A stretch of 64,000 bases of DNA, taken from assembly GCA_000727475.1 (NCBI GenBank), contig KL647291.1, positions 2,606,973 to 2,670,972 on the forward strand. The letters run 5' to 3'. The stretch comes from Sarcocystis neurona. Lineage: Eukaryota; Apicomplexa; Conoidasida; Eucoccidiorida; Sarcocystidae. A program made the translations under genes and the position numbers. Every line of letters begins with the position of its first letter. Position 1 is the first letter of the stretch. The notes below the pieces were generated by a model. It did no database searches, had not been told where the DNA came from, and saw nothing but the letters and a program-made list of their open reading frames with translations. This document shows positions 26,320 through 37,840 of this stretch, one piece after another.

Positions 26320-27209
26320 TTACATTCTACGTATGTGTCAAACTTATTTCGAGCTTGTTTGAACAAACAAGTTCAAACGCCCTCCGGTGTCTGTTGTGCC
26401 CCACTGGCACACATATTCGAGCTAAGGGAAGCAACCCTAAGATGATGTTTCCAGGCTGAATATGTCTTGTGGATTACACGGTGTACTGTACACAAATTTG
26501 TAAAAAACTTCACACACATATCGCTATCTCCCACCAGGCAGCCGGCTGGATTCTCGATAACGCACGGAAAAGTTTGCAACTGTAGTGGCTGACGAACACA
26601 CACTGATTCACTACCTCTTCTGCAACACTACCCGAGCCTTTTCATCCCGAAGGCGACAGAACATTCGAACCTATTCCGAAAGTCCCTAAGTACGTGACGA
26701 AAGAGGATGTCCACCCCGACGCACATGTAAAGACTCAAAATTTTGAGTTCCCTACTTTTCTGTGTGAATATGTGTACATACAATTTGAAAAAGGAGAAGT
26801 CATCAGTGAGCGGACGAACCGGCGACACATGCGTATTCCGATAAACTGATATGCACTTAACATCCGTGAACATGTACAGTCCACCTGTTTACAAAGGGCT
26901 GTGCATTGATTAACATACAAGTTCCCGCTTCCCTCTCGCACATCATCGTCCAGTAAACCAGTCACATGTTTTCCCAGTATCTCACGCGTCACCGCGATGC
27001 TGTATGGTTCTAGAGGTACACCCCATATTGGTCAGAACTAAATCTCTCTTCCTGTCTCCCCACTCCACTGAACTCATCAACCTTCTATGTTGTCAACTCA
27101 ACGAGACCTTCTTTACCATTCTTCCGCCTTTGACCCCAAGCACGTCTACGGCAAATTTTGGCACGCGTAGGCGCAGATGCACTTTTCCAGCATTTGAAAG
27201 CTGCAGTAG

Positions 27210-27442
27210 CGGGTACACTTTAAGGCCAAAGAAATATTGGGAAAACTGGGTCCGCAGGTAGACGCAGTATACGCGTATGAGTTGTGTGTATCGCTTTCCC
27301 TAGGCAACCACTGTTCCCGCCGTTTACCGCTGGACGTGTCCATCCGCGTCCACGCAGCTTACACTGCCGACGCACGCCCACAGATGCTCGCGTACACAGT
27401 TAGACGTATTTTAGCGAGTAACTGTGTGCACGGACAAATTCT
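27210..27442 (+). CDS. Coding-like exon, function unknown
   Basis: A frame of 77 codons opens at a GCAGTAG acceptor and ends in phase 2 at a strong GTGAGT donor. It reads as ordinary protein (FKAKEILGKLGPQVDAVYAY; later LDVSIRVHAAYTADARP). The acceptor is poor in pyrimidines. It may belong with the terminal-type exon at 27778-28043, but the phases do not join directly, so at least one more exon is needed. Confidence 0.3.
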
Positions 27443-27777
27443 GTGAGTGGTGTATCGACTTGGTCAAAGCAGGCACTTCTCGGTTCGTGCAGCTCATGTA
27501 CGAGTACGACAGCAACGATGTACCATGTGCTGCTGGCCCTTTCCTTCCGGCCACATTTTACCGTTGCGCCGCAGCAAGCGCTGTGACGCGACTCCTCGTG
27601 GTCTCGTTTCCACAGCTATAGTCTCTGCTGCGAAAGTCCCTCAACTACATACCGTTCCCTATTGTGGCCGGTGTTCCTGGATTTTCCCATGCTTTTCTAG
27701 TCCGTTGTGATGTTGGATCCTTCGCGAGTGGCCCCCCGCTGCGTGTGCTGCCGTCGCTGCTACTACGCAGTAGCCAG

Positions 27778-28043
27778 CGCTCAGCCGTAGCACCGGGCGC
27801 TGCTGTTGCCTGGACGTGTCTTTATCTTCTTCTGAAGAAGAACAGTCAAGAAAAGCAAATGACCTTTTCACGCAGCCAACTGGGAGGACGGACGAAATTG
27901 ACCGTGTCGTCGCCTTGATTGCGCGTAGGGGCGGGCCTACGGCGCCCCTCACAAGCGCGATCCGTACGCGGAGACACAATAAAGTGGTCGCAAAGGCCTT
28001 ATTAAAAGCCTACACGAGTGGAAAACAACAGTGTGGCATGTAA
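27778..28043 (+). CDS. Coding-like terminal exon, function unknown
   Basis: The frame runs from an acceptor at GTAGCCAG (phase 1) to TAA at 28043. After a short Cys cluster it has an acidic Ser stretch (SLSSSEEEQSRKANDLF) and then a basic helical part (DEIDRVVALIARRGGPTAPL; HNKVVAKALLKAYTSG). Composition and codon pattern are typical of a real C-terminus. The alternative is chance: a competing frame exists on the minus strand (27659-27979). Confidence 0.35.
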
Positions 28044-29199
28044 CTCCTCAGACTAGAACAATAGATCAAGAAGTTTCACCTCTCTCTCTCTCCCGGTGAC
28101 GGGGTGTCCAACACTGACTACTGGATATCTGAAAAATAGGCTGCAGCCGCGCTGGTCCGCCTCACTGCTCGGCGGCAACCGGAGCATCAGTTACCAATGG
28201 TGGTACAGACAGCCTCAAGACCCCAGGGGAGCTCAACTGCGACCCTGGTAACACTCTCATGTCAAACGAAACTCCAGAACGCCAACACCCGCAGACAGCC
28301 GGGTCTTTCCCAGCAACAGAGTCATACAAGAACACCTACACCCGCTCTACTCAACCGAGACAGGAACACGGCAGCATTTGACACAACAGCACGCGTGGAA
28401 TGATGGTGGCAGCGGGCCTTGTTTCCCGCAGCTGTTGTGTGCATACAGCAGACACGAGATCAGAGTACGCGAGGGTGTGTTAACGAGTGGGTGAACACAA
28501 TTTAAGAACCCCGTCCCTGCATCGTGAAACGGAGAGCCACACCGAGCGAGGACACGTCAAGCCCCGCAGGCACTGCCTGTCCCCTTCTGCCTTTACTGTC
28601 GAAAAAAGCAGAATGCTGCTCCTCTTCAGGTGAGCGAAGTGCCTGCAGCGGTACACCACACCAAATATAGTAACGACCGGAAATTAAGAACTGGCAAGCG
28701 TACAGAACTCCGAATGGCGGCGGCGACAACACCAGCAGAGGCGCTACCGCCCTTTCGGGAGAAGCATGGTGCATCAAGCTCAGAGCATACGTTGGGAGCA
28801 TCTGGAAGTAGTAAAACACTCCCCGCCGCATTGACAGCACTACAGGCGACAGGGCGGCCGTTCCGCTGTGACTGGTGAACTACTCTTCTACTGCAGCACT
28901 GGCATTTCTGCTTCGTTGGTAGCAGCGCAGTGGTAGTACCCGTTGTAGTTACAGCTTAAATGCAGACGCTACAGTAGCGACTCCATGAAACGTGGAGCAC
29001 ATAAACACGTGCACAATAGTGCACGTGTGAAGTTTGTCAGAGAGTGACACGAGGACCGGAAGTGAGCCCTGGCACCGCAACAACGGGGACAGCACAAGCA
29101 ATACAAACAACAACACAAGCGAAAGCGGCCAAAGCATGTGGGCGGAACCAATATATAACGACTCCCCAGGCAGCGAGATGCAGCTAAAATATCTCGTGA

Positions 29200-29330
29200 A
29201 AGTTTCTGCGAGACGTATCAGTGCATTTCAAAGGCAACTGCCTGTCAGCTTTCCTTGACAGCGGGGCATGCCGCGGCGCCCTGCTGGCCAAAACCGTCCG
29301 CTCTTTCACAATCACAATCTATGTTGCGTA
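29200..29330 (+). pseudogene. Retroviral-type aspartic protease motif, probable LTR-retroelement relic
   Basis: A 42-codon open stretch reads VSVHFKGNCLSAFLDSGACR followed by GALLAKTV and a stop. The hydrophobic-hydrophobic-D-S-G-A motif after a short beta strand is typical of gag-pol (RVP-like) proteases and of DDI-type domains. A stop lies just upstream, and the neighbouring frame (29034-29258) would join only through a frameshift, so it looks decayed. No convincing reverse transcriptase, integrase or long terminal repeats were found nearby. Eimeria genomes are known to hold chromovirus-like retrotransposon fragments, which fits but does not prove the call. Confidence 0.3.
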
Positions 29331-31012
29331 GGTATTCCAAATGCATCTCTGCTGTACAACACTCTCCTACTTGCCCTACTGTCTCCTTACCGCTACCTAG
29401 CTCCCTTATTATTTCCCTTGCTTTTCCTCCTTCATCTCATAGCGCTGGTGAGTCTGAATCTCCCCTCTAGCAAAGACCAGTAAGAGCAGGGTAGTAGTTC
29501 CCAACCAGCGCAACAGCGCAGTTCCCCTATACGCATCACAGGTGAATCCACAACACAAGCAAATTATCTGCAGTCACACGGTGTCATGGGCTTTAAGAGA
29601 GGGCGAAGATACATATTTGGCCGGCACGATACTCGACATGTATCTGTTGGAAGGCGCGCAGCAGAACTACCGCTTGAGCAAGACAATCATTGCATCAGAA
29701 GATACGCAGGGCTTGCAGGTGCAGCACCGCGACCGTCATATCGCCGCACGCCCGAAGTACGGCATTAGCAATGCTGAGGCCGCAACAGCCACAGCAGTAC
29801 GCGAGGAGTTGTGACATTCGATACTACACCAACAACAGGGGCTGCTCCTGCTGGAATATCTCCTGGGCACAGCATCGCTGACAATAGGCAAGTACACTCC
29901 TGGCCTCTGTGCGCAACGGTGAAGTAAAATCAAAGTCTCCTGCCCCTAACGTACGACAAATCACACAAGCTGCGTATGGGGAAATGGCACACCTTCCAGT
30001 AAAACAGCATATACGCCGGCACGGAAGGGAAAACTCACACTCATGTCATGGGAGGATAGCTGAGGCCACTTCAGTATACATTACAGCGCACTCCTTCCAT
30101 CCTCCTACAGAGGCAGCTATACAGAATTATATCCGTAATTCCGTGACCTGCGCAGCTACTGGCACATATCTATAACCTCATATATACGTTGCGCGTGCGC
30201 TGCAGTGCGCCTCTTTCTGCGTGTGTGCCCGGGTGGTGCTTGAAAGGTACCTACCAACCGGAAGCACCCAGGAAAACCAGTAACTGGAAATGCAAGCTTG
30301 AAAGATATTGCTAATTTCACAGACAGATATGCACATTTTCGTATATATGCGGCGTTCGTTTTTCGTCTCCTCTTGTTCCGCCAGGAACCAAATAAGACAT
30401 GTGCTATCTCAGAAGAGGCGATTTCCGTGACGGTGACTGTCGTCAGTCTTCTGCTCTGCCCTTAAGAACTACCCGTCAATCTTTGCGTGCGGGAGTCACT
30501 GTCCTGTCAGGCTTTGGAGCATCTCGACTTAAAAGCTTTTTCTCTTTTGTCGTTCCCCACCGTGTGTCCGCGCTCCTTTCTTAGTCGTTCTTCCCTGTGC
30601 TGTGTAGTCCTCTCCTCGTTTCATGTAAAGGACAAATTGCATTCCGGTCGTTCAGTTCGTCCAGCTTTTCTGACTACACGTGCAGGTGAGCTTACCGCAC
30701 TCCCTGGCGTTCGTGTGAGCCCTCTGCACGACAATGTATTCTGACGTTTCAGGTGTCCGAGTAACTTCATTTTGACCAGTTTTTGCATTTTAGTCCTTCA
30801 GTTCGCCTGACTTGTCTGGTTACGAATGCGGCTGAGCTTGGCACATGTTTTCTCTGCTGCTGTTCTTTTCATCGTCCTGCACGACAGTGTATTCTCACCT
30901 ATTTGACCGGAAAACTACATTATTACTTCCTCCCTTCTTCGCGTTCCCAGATGTTGCGTTTGGGTGTCGCTACCGAGTCTGTCTCCGTGTAGCGAGCACT
31001 CATTCTTGACTC

Positions 31013-32379
31013 GCTAGGGTGATCCACATCCGACTTCCGCCCCCTTTCCACAACTATGCATTTTGGACATTAAGAGACAAATGCGCGTATTGGCCGGTCA
31101 GGTTCCGGATGTGCGGGCGAGTAGTTCCCCCCTTACGATGTACATGCTACCCCCTCACCGCATTGATCGGAAAGACAGGTGAATCACTGACTCCGTCCGT
31201 TACTTGAAACGTTGTCTCTCTTCAGGCACTGGCAATCCTTGCCTGGAAACGCATTTCAACTTGACAAAACGTATGGTTACGCATACTCATGATCTGCAAG
31301 GAGCTGCAAGCGGGTACATAAATGATCTCCGTTCTTTGAAGGCTGGCTCTCTACACGCGGAAGTTATCTTAATATGCGGGTTCCTCACAATTTATAAAGG
31401 TCCATCATCTATCTACATAGATAGCTGACGTTCGTCAATCAGTCATGGCCCTGGCAATACTATTTGCATGTATTCAATCGACGGATACGAGTGAACAACC
31501 CGGGAAACGTACCTACATGTTGCGCAACACTGCAGTTAACGCAGAGCTTTTAGCGCACTTACCCACAAAATTGACACAGGGCATTTCCTTCCAAGATTCT
31601 ACGTAGAAATTACGCTTCGCGCCCCTTTGGCTACGTTGTTCACGTGCCTGGTGCTCTGCCTGTATATTCCGTGGAGGTGTAAACGCCACGCATGCGCCGC
31701 GTTCATGTGTGTCGCCGGCATACGAAATTCTTTGATCTTTTTCACACCGGCACCGCTAGTTTTTATTTGTACCTGCTTACCAGGTTCACCTCATTCTGCA
31801 GTACTTCAATTTTTCTACTCTGTGCGGCCCGTTGGCTCAGGACCTCGAATCTTTTCCGTGTGAATCCTTCGCGAAGAATCCTTCACTAGCTAGCCCCCTA
31901 TCCTTGAGTATACTGCTTTTCACACCTCATTTCTATGCAGCATGGATACTTTCCAACTTAGGTTCTACATTGCACCGTCTCCATGCAACTCCGCTGGTGT
32001 CTGCTTCCCTTTTTGAGCAGCGGTTTACTTTAAGTAAGTAAACTTGGCTTTCTCTAAGCGGGTAGCACGCGCGTAGCGCTACGACTCCAGCGTTGATTCT
32101 TGCCACCGATCCGCGCAACACTGCGAGCACTTTGATGTCACACCCAGCGAAAGCAGATTGTCTTGCTCTTCGTGTTCTACCGCTTTATGCCGTATTTGCG
32201 TGAGAAGTGCCGGGGACAAGCAGGTAAGAGCAGCAGCGACACGAGCGGCAATAGCGTCAGCTGTACCGTCTGCGGCAGCAGACCAAGAAGCAGGTACGCA
32301 GGCTACTGTAGCGGCAAATGTTACTGAGCAAGGGTCACAACACCTCGTGGATCTGTTGCTTAGCCTCACTGCGAAGTGA
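31013..32379 (+). CDS. Candidate 3' part of a multi-exon gene, model unresolved
   Basis: Coding-like pieces in agreeing phase: about 31018-31176 (YAFWTLRDKCAYWPVRF; Cys-rich), from 31226 after a CTCTCTTCAG acceptor (NPCLETHFNLTKRMVTHTHD), and 31941-32037 after a TTTCTATGCAG acceptor (ILSNLGSTLHRLHATPLVSA). A terminal piece, 32148-32379, has a CxxC pair (SCSSCSTALCRIC), an Ala-rich stretch and the end HLVDLLLSLTAK. Two overlapping donors (GTAAGT after 32033, GTAAAC after 32037) give different frames in the last exon, so the C-terminus is uncertain. The upstream exons between 28 and 31 kb were not found. No family was recognised. Confidence 0.3.
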
Positions 32380-32662
32380 GACACTAATGGCATCAGGAGG
32401 CACATAGAGGACGCCGCGCTGAAATTTGTTGCTGCGAAGCTGATGTATAGAGAATGAGCGGAGAAGGCGTGACCAGTCGCAGCAGCGAATAAAAGAAAGG
32501 ATCCCCGGAAAACTGCGAGTCTCTTGTCAGCTGCAGGAGTAGAGCAGCTGCTGCGATAGTAGGGGAAAAATGAACGGTGCTAATTCTGCTGTGAGGAAGG
32601 TGGAAACAATGTGAATTCGGTATCGCTGGTTTCCAGTTGGTATTCTCACTTCCGAAGAGACA

Positions 32663-33493
32663 ATGGCAGACACCACCTCTGCGAGTGGAGAGAGCGCGCT
32701 TTACGAACGCCGCAGCGGCGCTCTTTCCTTCAAAGGTCGGGGCAAAAGCTTGAAAGAAGAGAAGAAATTGGCACGAAAGAGAGAACAAAGGAAAAGGGCA
32801 CAATTGGAACGTTTTTCTGCCGCAGGTGAGAAGGGTGGCGTGGATGGCGGAACAGAGAGCCTTGGCGCTGCCGAGTACGGTTCTTCCGCGGCACGTAAAC
32901 GCTTCAAAAGCGAGCACGAGGGAGACGAAACTTCACGACGGGTAGTCGCTGCAGAAGAAATCGAGGGGTCCGGGCGAATTGTTTCAAGCGGTTGTACGAT
33001 ACAGGGTTTCGAGACGAAGTTCCAGGAAGAAGTGGAGGCAGGAGATGTTCTGCTCGTGAAAAACCCGCAGACTCTCCAAGTGCAGGAGGTGATTGTGGCT
33101 CAGGTCCTGACCAATCGAAGCTTGACGGTGGCGTTCCCGTTCGCTTCGGATTTGCTGAGCACATCAGTCTATGCTGTACGGAAAGAGGCGAATAGGTTGC
33201 GTCAGCAACAGGCGAAACGGAAGCAGCTGCAGCGCAGCAGCGGCAAGGGTGACACGGCAGGAGCGCCGTCGAAGGAGGGAAGCGAGTCCGAAGAAGATAG
33301 TGCAGCTGTACAAGAAGCAATTGCAAAGCGGCTTCAGAAGAAATTACAAAAGGCCGCACGCCTCGTCTCTGTGCGTGAAAAAACGGGTATGTGGGGATAC
33401 AAAGTAACGACGCGGAAAGTCGATCGCGAGTTGACTGCGGAGGAACGGCTTGACGAACGCTGCAAACAGGGCAGAGATAAATACTGCTGGTGA
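32663..33493 (+). CDS. Intronless 276-aa basic conserved-type protein, function unknown
   Basis: A single open frame with an ATG in good context (gagacaATGG) and a TGA stop. Residues 20-50 are strongly basic and probably nuclear-targeting or RNA-binding (EEKKLARKREQRKRAQLERF). Residues 105-170 look like a compact beta domain with alternating hydrophobic residues and two GD turns. The C-terminal third is Lys/Arg/Gln-rich helix (AIAKRLQKKLQKAARL) ending in a Trp-rich basic tail (GMWGYK). No enzyme motif is visible. Codon use is RNY-like throughout and the frame holds for 277 codons, so I take it as real. It sits about 280 bp after a possible gene end at 32379 on the same strand. The family was not recognised. 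Confidence 0.75.
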   Translation: MADTTSASGESALYERRSGALSFKGRGKSLKEEKKLARKREQRKRAQLERFSAAGEKGGVDGGTESLGAAEYGSSAARKRFKSEHEGDETSRRVVAAEEIEGSGRIVSSGCTIQGFETKFQEEVEAGDVLLVKNPQTLQVQEVIVAQVLTNRSLTVAFPFASDLLSTSVYAVRKEANRLRQQQAKRKQLQRSSGKGDTAGAPSKEGSESEEDSAAVQEAIAKRLQKKLQKAARLVSVREKTGMWGYKVTTRKVDRELTAEERLDERCKQGRDKYCW

Positions 33494-33899
33494 CGGAGCA
33501 GAACCACAGAGTGGAAGTCTCTTCAATCAGACTGCAACGAATTCGTCTTGTCCGGACCTTTTTTTGGAGTGTTTTGTCAGAGTCGTAACGTACGTCACCG
33601 GGTCAAAAGGAGATGTTATATGTGGGTTACCTTACGATGTCCTGCAGAGCAAATCAGCTATGGCTTTCTTGTAATCTGTGCTCATTATGCGTGGAAAAAT
33701 TGCGTTGAAACAAGGCGACGCCGATATCGTAGATACTCTCGTCTGTTGAAGAAAGGATGAATAGCTGAGGGCAAAAGTTGAAATCTTCTGAGTGATGGTA
33801 AGTTCATGCTTCAACCTCAAAGTACAAGCTGCAGAAGCTTGCTTAGTAATTACGTCTCGCGTATGAGGCCGCGGAGCGAACAGTAGGAGGTAAAGAAAG

Positions 33900-36800
33900 A
33901 TGTTGACCTCGGCGAGAAACCTGACGCTTCTGGTTCCCGGCTTCTGCTCGATCGTGTCACTTATAGTGTTCTGCTTTTGTCTGACATTGCGTAGTACATA
34001 TGAATGTAGTTTTGTCGTGGTACACTATTTCGCGATTGCAGAAGGAGAGACATGGCCGAGTGCATATGTTTCCAAGGAACTGGACAGACATAGCGCGTTA
34101 TTCCCTGTAGGCTGGTAAGTCGAATGCGTTTATTGCACAGCGGTAGTCATAGGCAGGTTGAAATGTTTTGACAAGCAATTCTCCTGCGGAGCTGGCCCTC
34201 TCCCTGTCGTCGTTCACAAGTCCTTCAGTGACTCAGCACTGATATGTGTTTGCAACATAATTTGTGTGTAACGGCCCGCATTAAGTGGAACGTTGTTCCA
34301 GTTTTCAAATGTGCCGCCTGACTCGGAAAAGGCTTTGCAATGACCAGCGTACCACTTACTCTACCTGTGGGAATGTGTGTGACAGAGAATGCGGGTGGGA
34401 GGGAGCGCACGCTACTTTTTTTTTCTGTTCTGAATATTTTGTCTGTTACACGTGTTTCCATCAGAATGCTCTCTGACAACTTAATTTTGAGCGAACTCCG
34501 GGGGGTATCATGTAAAGTTGATCGCGGAGTGGACGGATTTGGCGTTCCGGTGAATGAAGTCCTAAAGTGCCCTGTCTGCTCGCCTGCAGGCTTCCACTTT
34601 TAAGGAGTCGTTTATATTACCATTATGTATGCTTCCTTTTTCACCTTCGCTGAATCCGCACCTGCAGTCGCAATTCTAAAGAATGATTCCACGTTGAGAC
34701 TTTGTTAGTATGCGTGCGGCTGCTTCTTGCTGAGCAAAAGGACAGGTCACTGCATCAGGACCTCTACAGATGTATACCGATGCAAAAAAACATGATCACT
34801 TTTCCTCGTTGCACTGGTGAGTAACGGTGGACATCTTATTCGGCTGGCTACTTCCTCCGTCCTCTTTTCTTGTCTGGTCAGTGCCCGATGGACAGGTTAG
34901 GCCACATTCAATCACCTTACCAGAAGACGACAAGGCGACGAGGTCTCATAGTCTTGATATTTAGGAAGCCGCGGTGAATGTCAATGTAAAATATACAGTA
35001 ATGCGAGCTTGTACTGATGTGCTTTCAAACGTAGACATGAGCTCGAATACCTTTAGAGTGGCATTCGAGCGTGTGCTTTTTTTACGTGAATTCTTCTCGG
35101 TCACGTTGTGCGTGCACCACGTCATTATGTATGCGCAGGGAGGTAGGCAAAATGCAGAACGAGAACTTAGGTCACTGAGAACCTGACAGAAAATCTCAAA
35201 AAACTGATTAGTGCATGAAAGAATGCAATAGCGTGAGTTTCCCAAATGACGATTGCCGCCTGTATGGCTGCCTACCAGCGTGTAGTGCTAGAAGCGGAAG
35301 GCACCTACGTCGAAAAAGTTCGTGCATCTTCCGCACTGCACGACGGCGACAACCTTGTAGCGTCTGTAGTTCCGCACTGAAATCATGTGACTAGTAAAAC
35401 AACATCGCTGCTTTACTCTGGGGCTTGAGCGGCACGGAGTTTGAATCTGGTAGACAAATACTGCTTTAGCAATCCCAGCGTCCCGTTCTCGCGCTGAAGT
35501 TGCCTGACGAAAGAAGAACACTCGGTTCTTTGTCTTCGGAGCGAACGCCTCAATGGCGTGGGCCTTGGGCGGTATGTCCCCCCTGGGCGTCCGTTAGCTC
35601 ATTCTTTCTTCAGTAAAGGTGTCCTGTCCTCAGCTTAACCCTTCGGTAGCCGAAGTGGCAGAGGCAGCACAGAGTCAGCTGGCGCTGAATTAAATCCCAG
35701 ACTTCGCTGCTCCTGGCGATATGATTTGTCGCACCTTCAGAAAACATGATTCCGAAGTGCCACGTAATACACAACGGTATTCGTTTTCCCTTGGTAGAGA
35801 ATAAAACCAGTGATATGTCGCTGTTGCTTCAGTGCAGATTAGCGCCACCTCTCGTGTCGTGATCCGTCGGCGAGGTCTGGCCGGATAACTGTTCGACAAC
35901 TGCTGCAGGCTTCTTGTCGTACACTTTGCATGTGCATACTCATCCTAGAAAACCAACGTGGTGGGCTAGGACTGAATTTCGGCTGCTTCGGGCATCTTGC
36001 CGTCAGTGTTGTGAATGCCTTCCACCCGTCACCAGTAGAGTATCCCTCGAGGTTCATTGAGGCCGTCGAGCACCTCCGCCTCAGGTTGGCTTACATACCT
36101 CGATGGTATACACAATGGTGAATCAGAAAAGCAGGCACCAATCAGTGCGGTTGTTTTACTTGTTGTGTACAGACGTGGCTGACAGCGTACTAGATTTCTT
36201 TGTTTGCACGCGTCGCACCTGCGCGATGCGTCGGCTGCTTTCGTGGAAGGTAAGGAGGCGGACTGCACCGCACATGATTCGCTTCCATTTTTCAAGATAG
36301 CACGCGTTGCTCCGCTGACAAATCCTGTTTGAAACCACGTAGTGCTGTCAATCGTCTACTGTCGACCTTCTCAGACTCATGCACGAGAAGAGCGGCACTA
36401 ACTGGAACACCGATGGATATGTACTGCTTTTGAGCTCCCAGCGCGAGGAACCGACGGATGAGAGGCAGTTTTTTTTCTGTTCGTCACGAAACAAGTCTCC
36501 CTCGTGTCTTTCTTTTGTTCACTGCAGCGTGCGCTTTTACCTGAGTCCACATGCGTGTCTGATATTTACTTGCAACAGGAGAGGATTCAGTCGGTGGAAC
36601 AGTAAATTTGTTCAGGGACTCCCAGCTGGTTTTACGGAGTGGTATTCTGCCACTAATGGATTAGGTTTGCCATCTTGATGCCCTGTCACAGAAGGAACGT
36701 TCAATGCACTTGGCCTTCTGCGGAGCGCAATAAGCCAATTTGCCTTCTAATCAGTCTTCTTCGTTCTTTCAAGGCACTACAATGGCTTGTATCTACCGGT

Positions 36801-37840
36801 TGTACCCTGTTGCACCTTGTGATCTTCCTCAGACAGTTACCTCCTGTTCGTGGTGAACACCAGAAAGTCGTAAAGGTTGCAGATGTGGCAATCGCGAGCG
36901 TGTCTATTGTAGTGCCACTTGCTGAGCACATCGAAGTCGTTCTCATCCTCAAAGAAAAAAACAGACAATAAGAATCTCAGCCTTTCCACGCAGCAGCTTG
37001 TACACCCGGGATTTCATTCCAGTCTAGCTTCTGGGCAAGCTTGACACAGAAAACACGATACGAGGTACCTGAGGCAATAAGAATTGGGGTGACTCTTGTG
37101 TTTTTACGTCACGTGCTCTTTCTTGGAATATGGTGTCCCCCTGCAGGCATCGTCCGGCCACCCCGTATTATATGTTTGAGGCGGCGGTATATGAGGAACC
37201 GTAGCCTGGTCGCCACTGTTCCAACCAGCATAAACCAAGTGCCTTTGTCTTTCAGAACCGTTTTTTCTTTCGGAAGAAGAGATGGCATTCAGCACTCACT
37301 CATCGACTAGACGGAGTTGACATTCCCGCGTATTAGAGCCTGCTTGCTCGTTCTGGCAGTTGACGGCTGCCTTTTCCTTCTACGAGCCGACCTTTAAGTT
37401 GAAATCACACCGTTGCCTCCGGTTCATCAGGCGCCGACGACAAATATAAATAATGGGTGTCTTTGTATTCTCGAAGAATACCCGGGGCACACCTTGCCGG
37501 TGCCGGGACTGACGAAGGAGCCAGTTGTTTGTAAGGATTGTCGTGGAATTTGATATGTGTCCACAAAGTGGTTGAACCTCCTTTACCACGTGCGTATCTG
37601 CAGGTGTCGTTCATTGGATACAAGGCGGCGAGGAAAAAAATGAGGCGTCTCAAAATTCAGGTCGCTTCGAGTGCGACGTGTCGCGGTCGACAGAAAACAC
37701 TCGTCAGCAACGGCACTTCGAGGCACTTTTTCGTTCATACAGGGCAATATTTTCTCTATTCTAGCAAGCCACTTCGGCCCGTGAATTCTCTCCTTTTCTG
37801 TGACCTGTCGCGTATATGGGTGTGTTTGGTTTGTGATTAA
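33900..37840 (+). CDS. Multi-exon membrane protein, possibly Frag1/PGAP2-like (Sfk1 family)
   Basis: Exons with agreeing phase: 33900-34114 (ATG; donor GTAAGT), 34302-34394, 34465-34549, 34965-35142, 36173-36249 (acceptor TTGTGTACAG, donor GTAAGG), then an exon from about 36776 (acceptor after a pyrimidine tract). Exon 1 has a long hydrophobic span (LLVPGFCSIVSLIVFCFCLT) and then GETWPS, which recalls the lumenal P-S motif of Frag1/PGAP2 proteins. Exon 4 (SNTFRVAFERVLFLREFF) and the exon pair around 36249/36776 (LLSWK then a hydrophobic span) have the spacing expected for later helices of that family. A Lys/Arg-rich frame after a good acceptor at 37605 (GYKAARKKMRRLK), with a stop at 37840, may be the cytosolic tail. 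The family call rests on weak pattern similarity. Exon 2 is Cys-rich and does not fit well. Confidence 0.4.
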
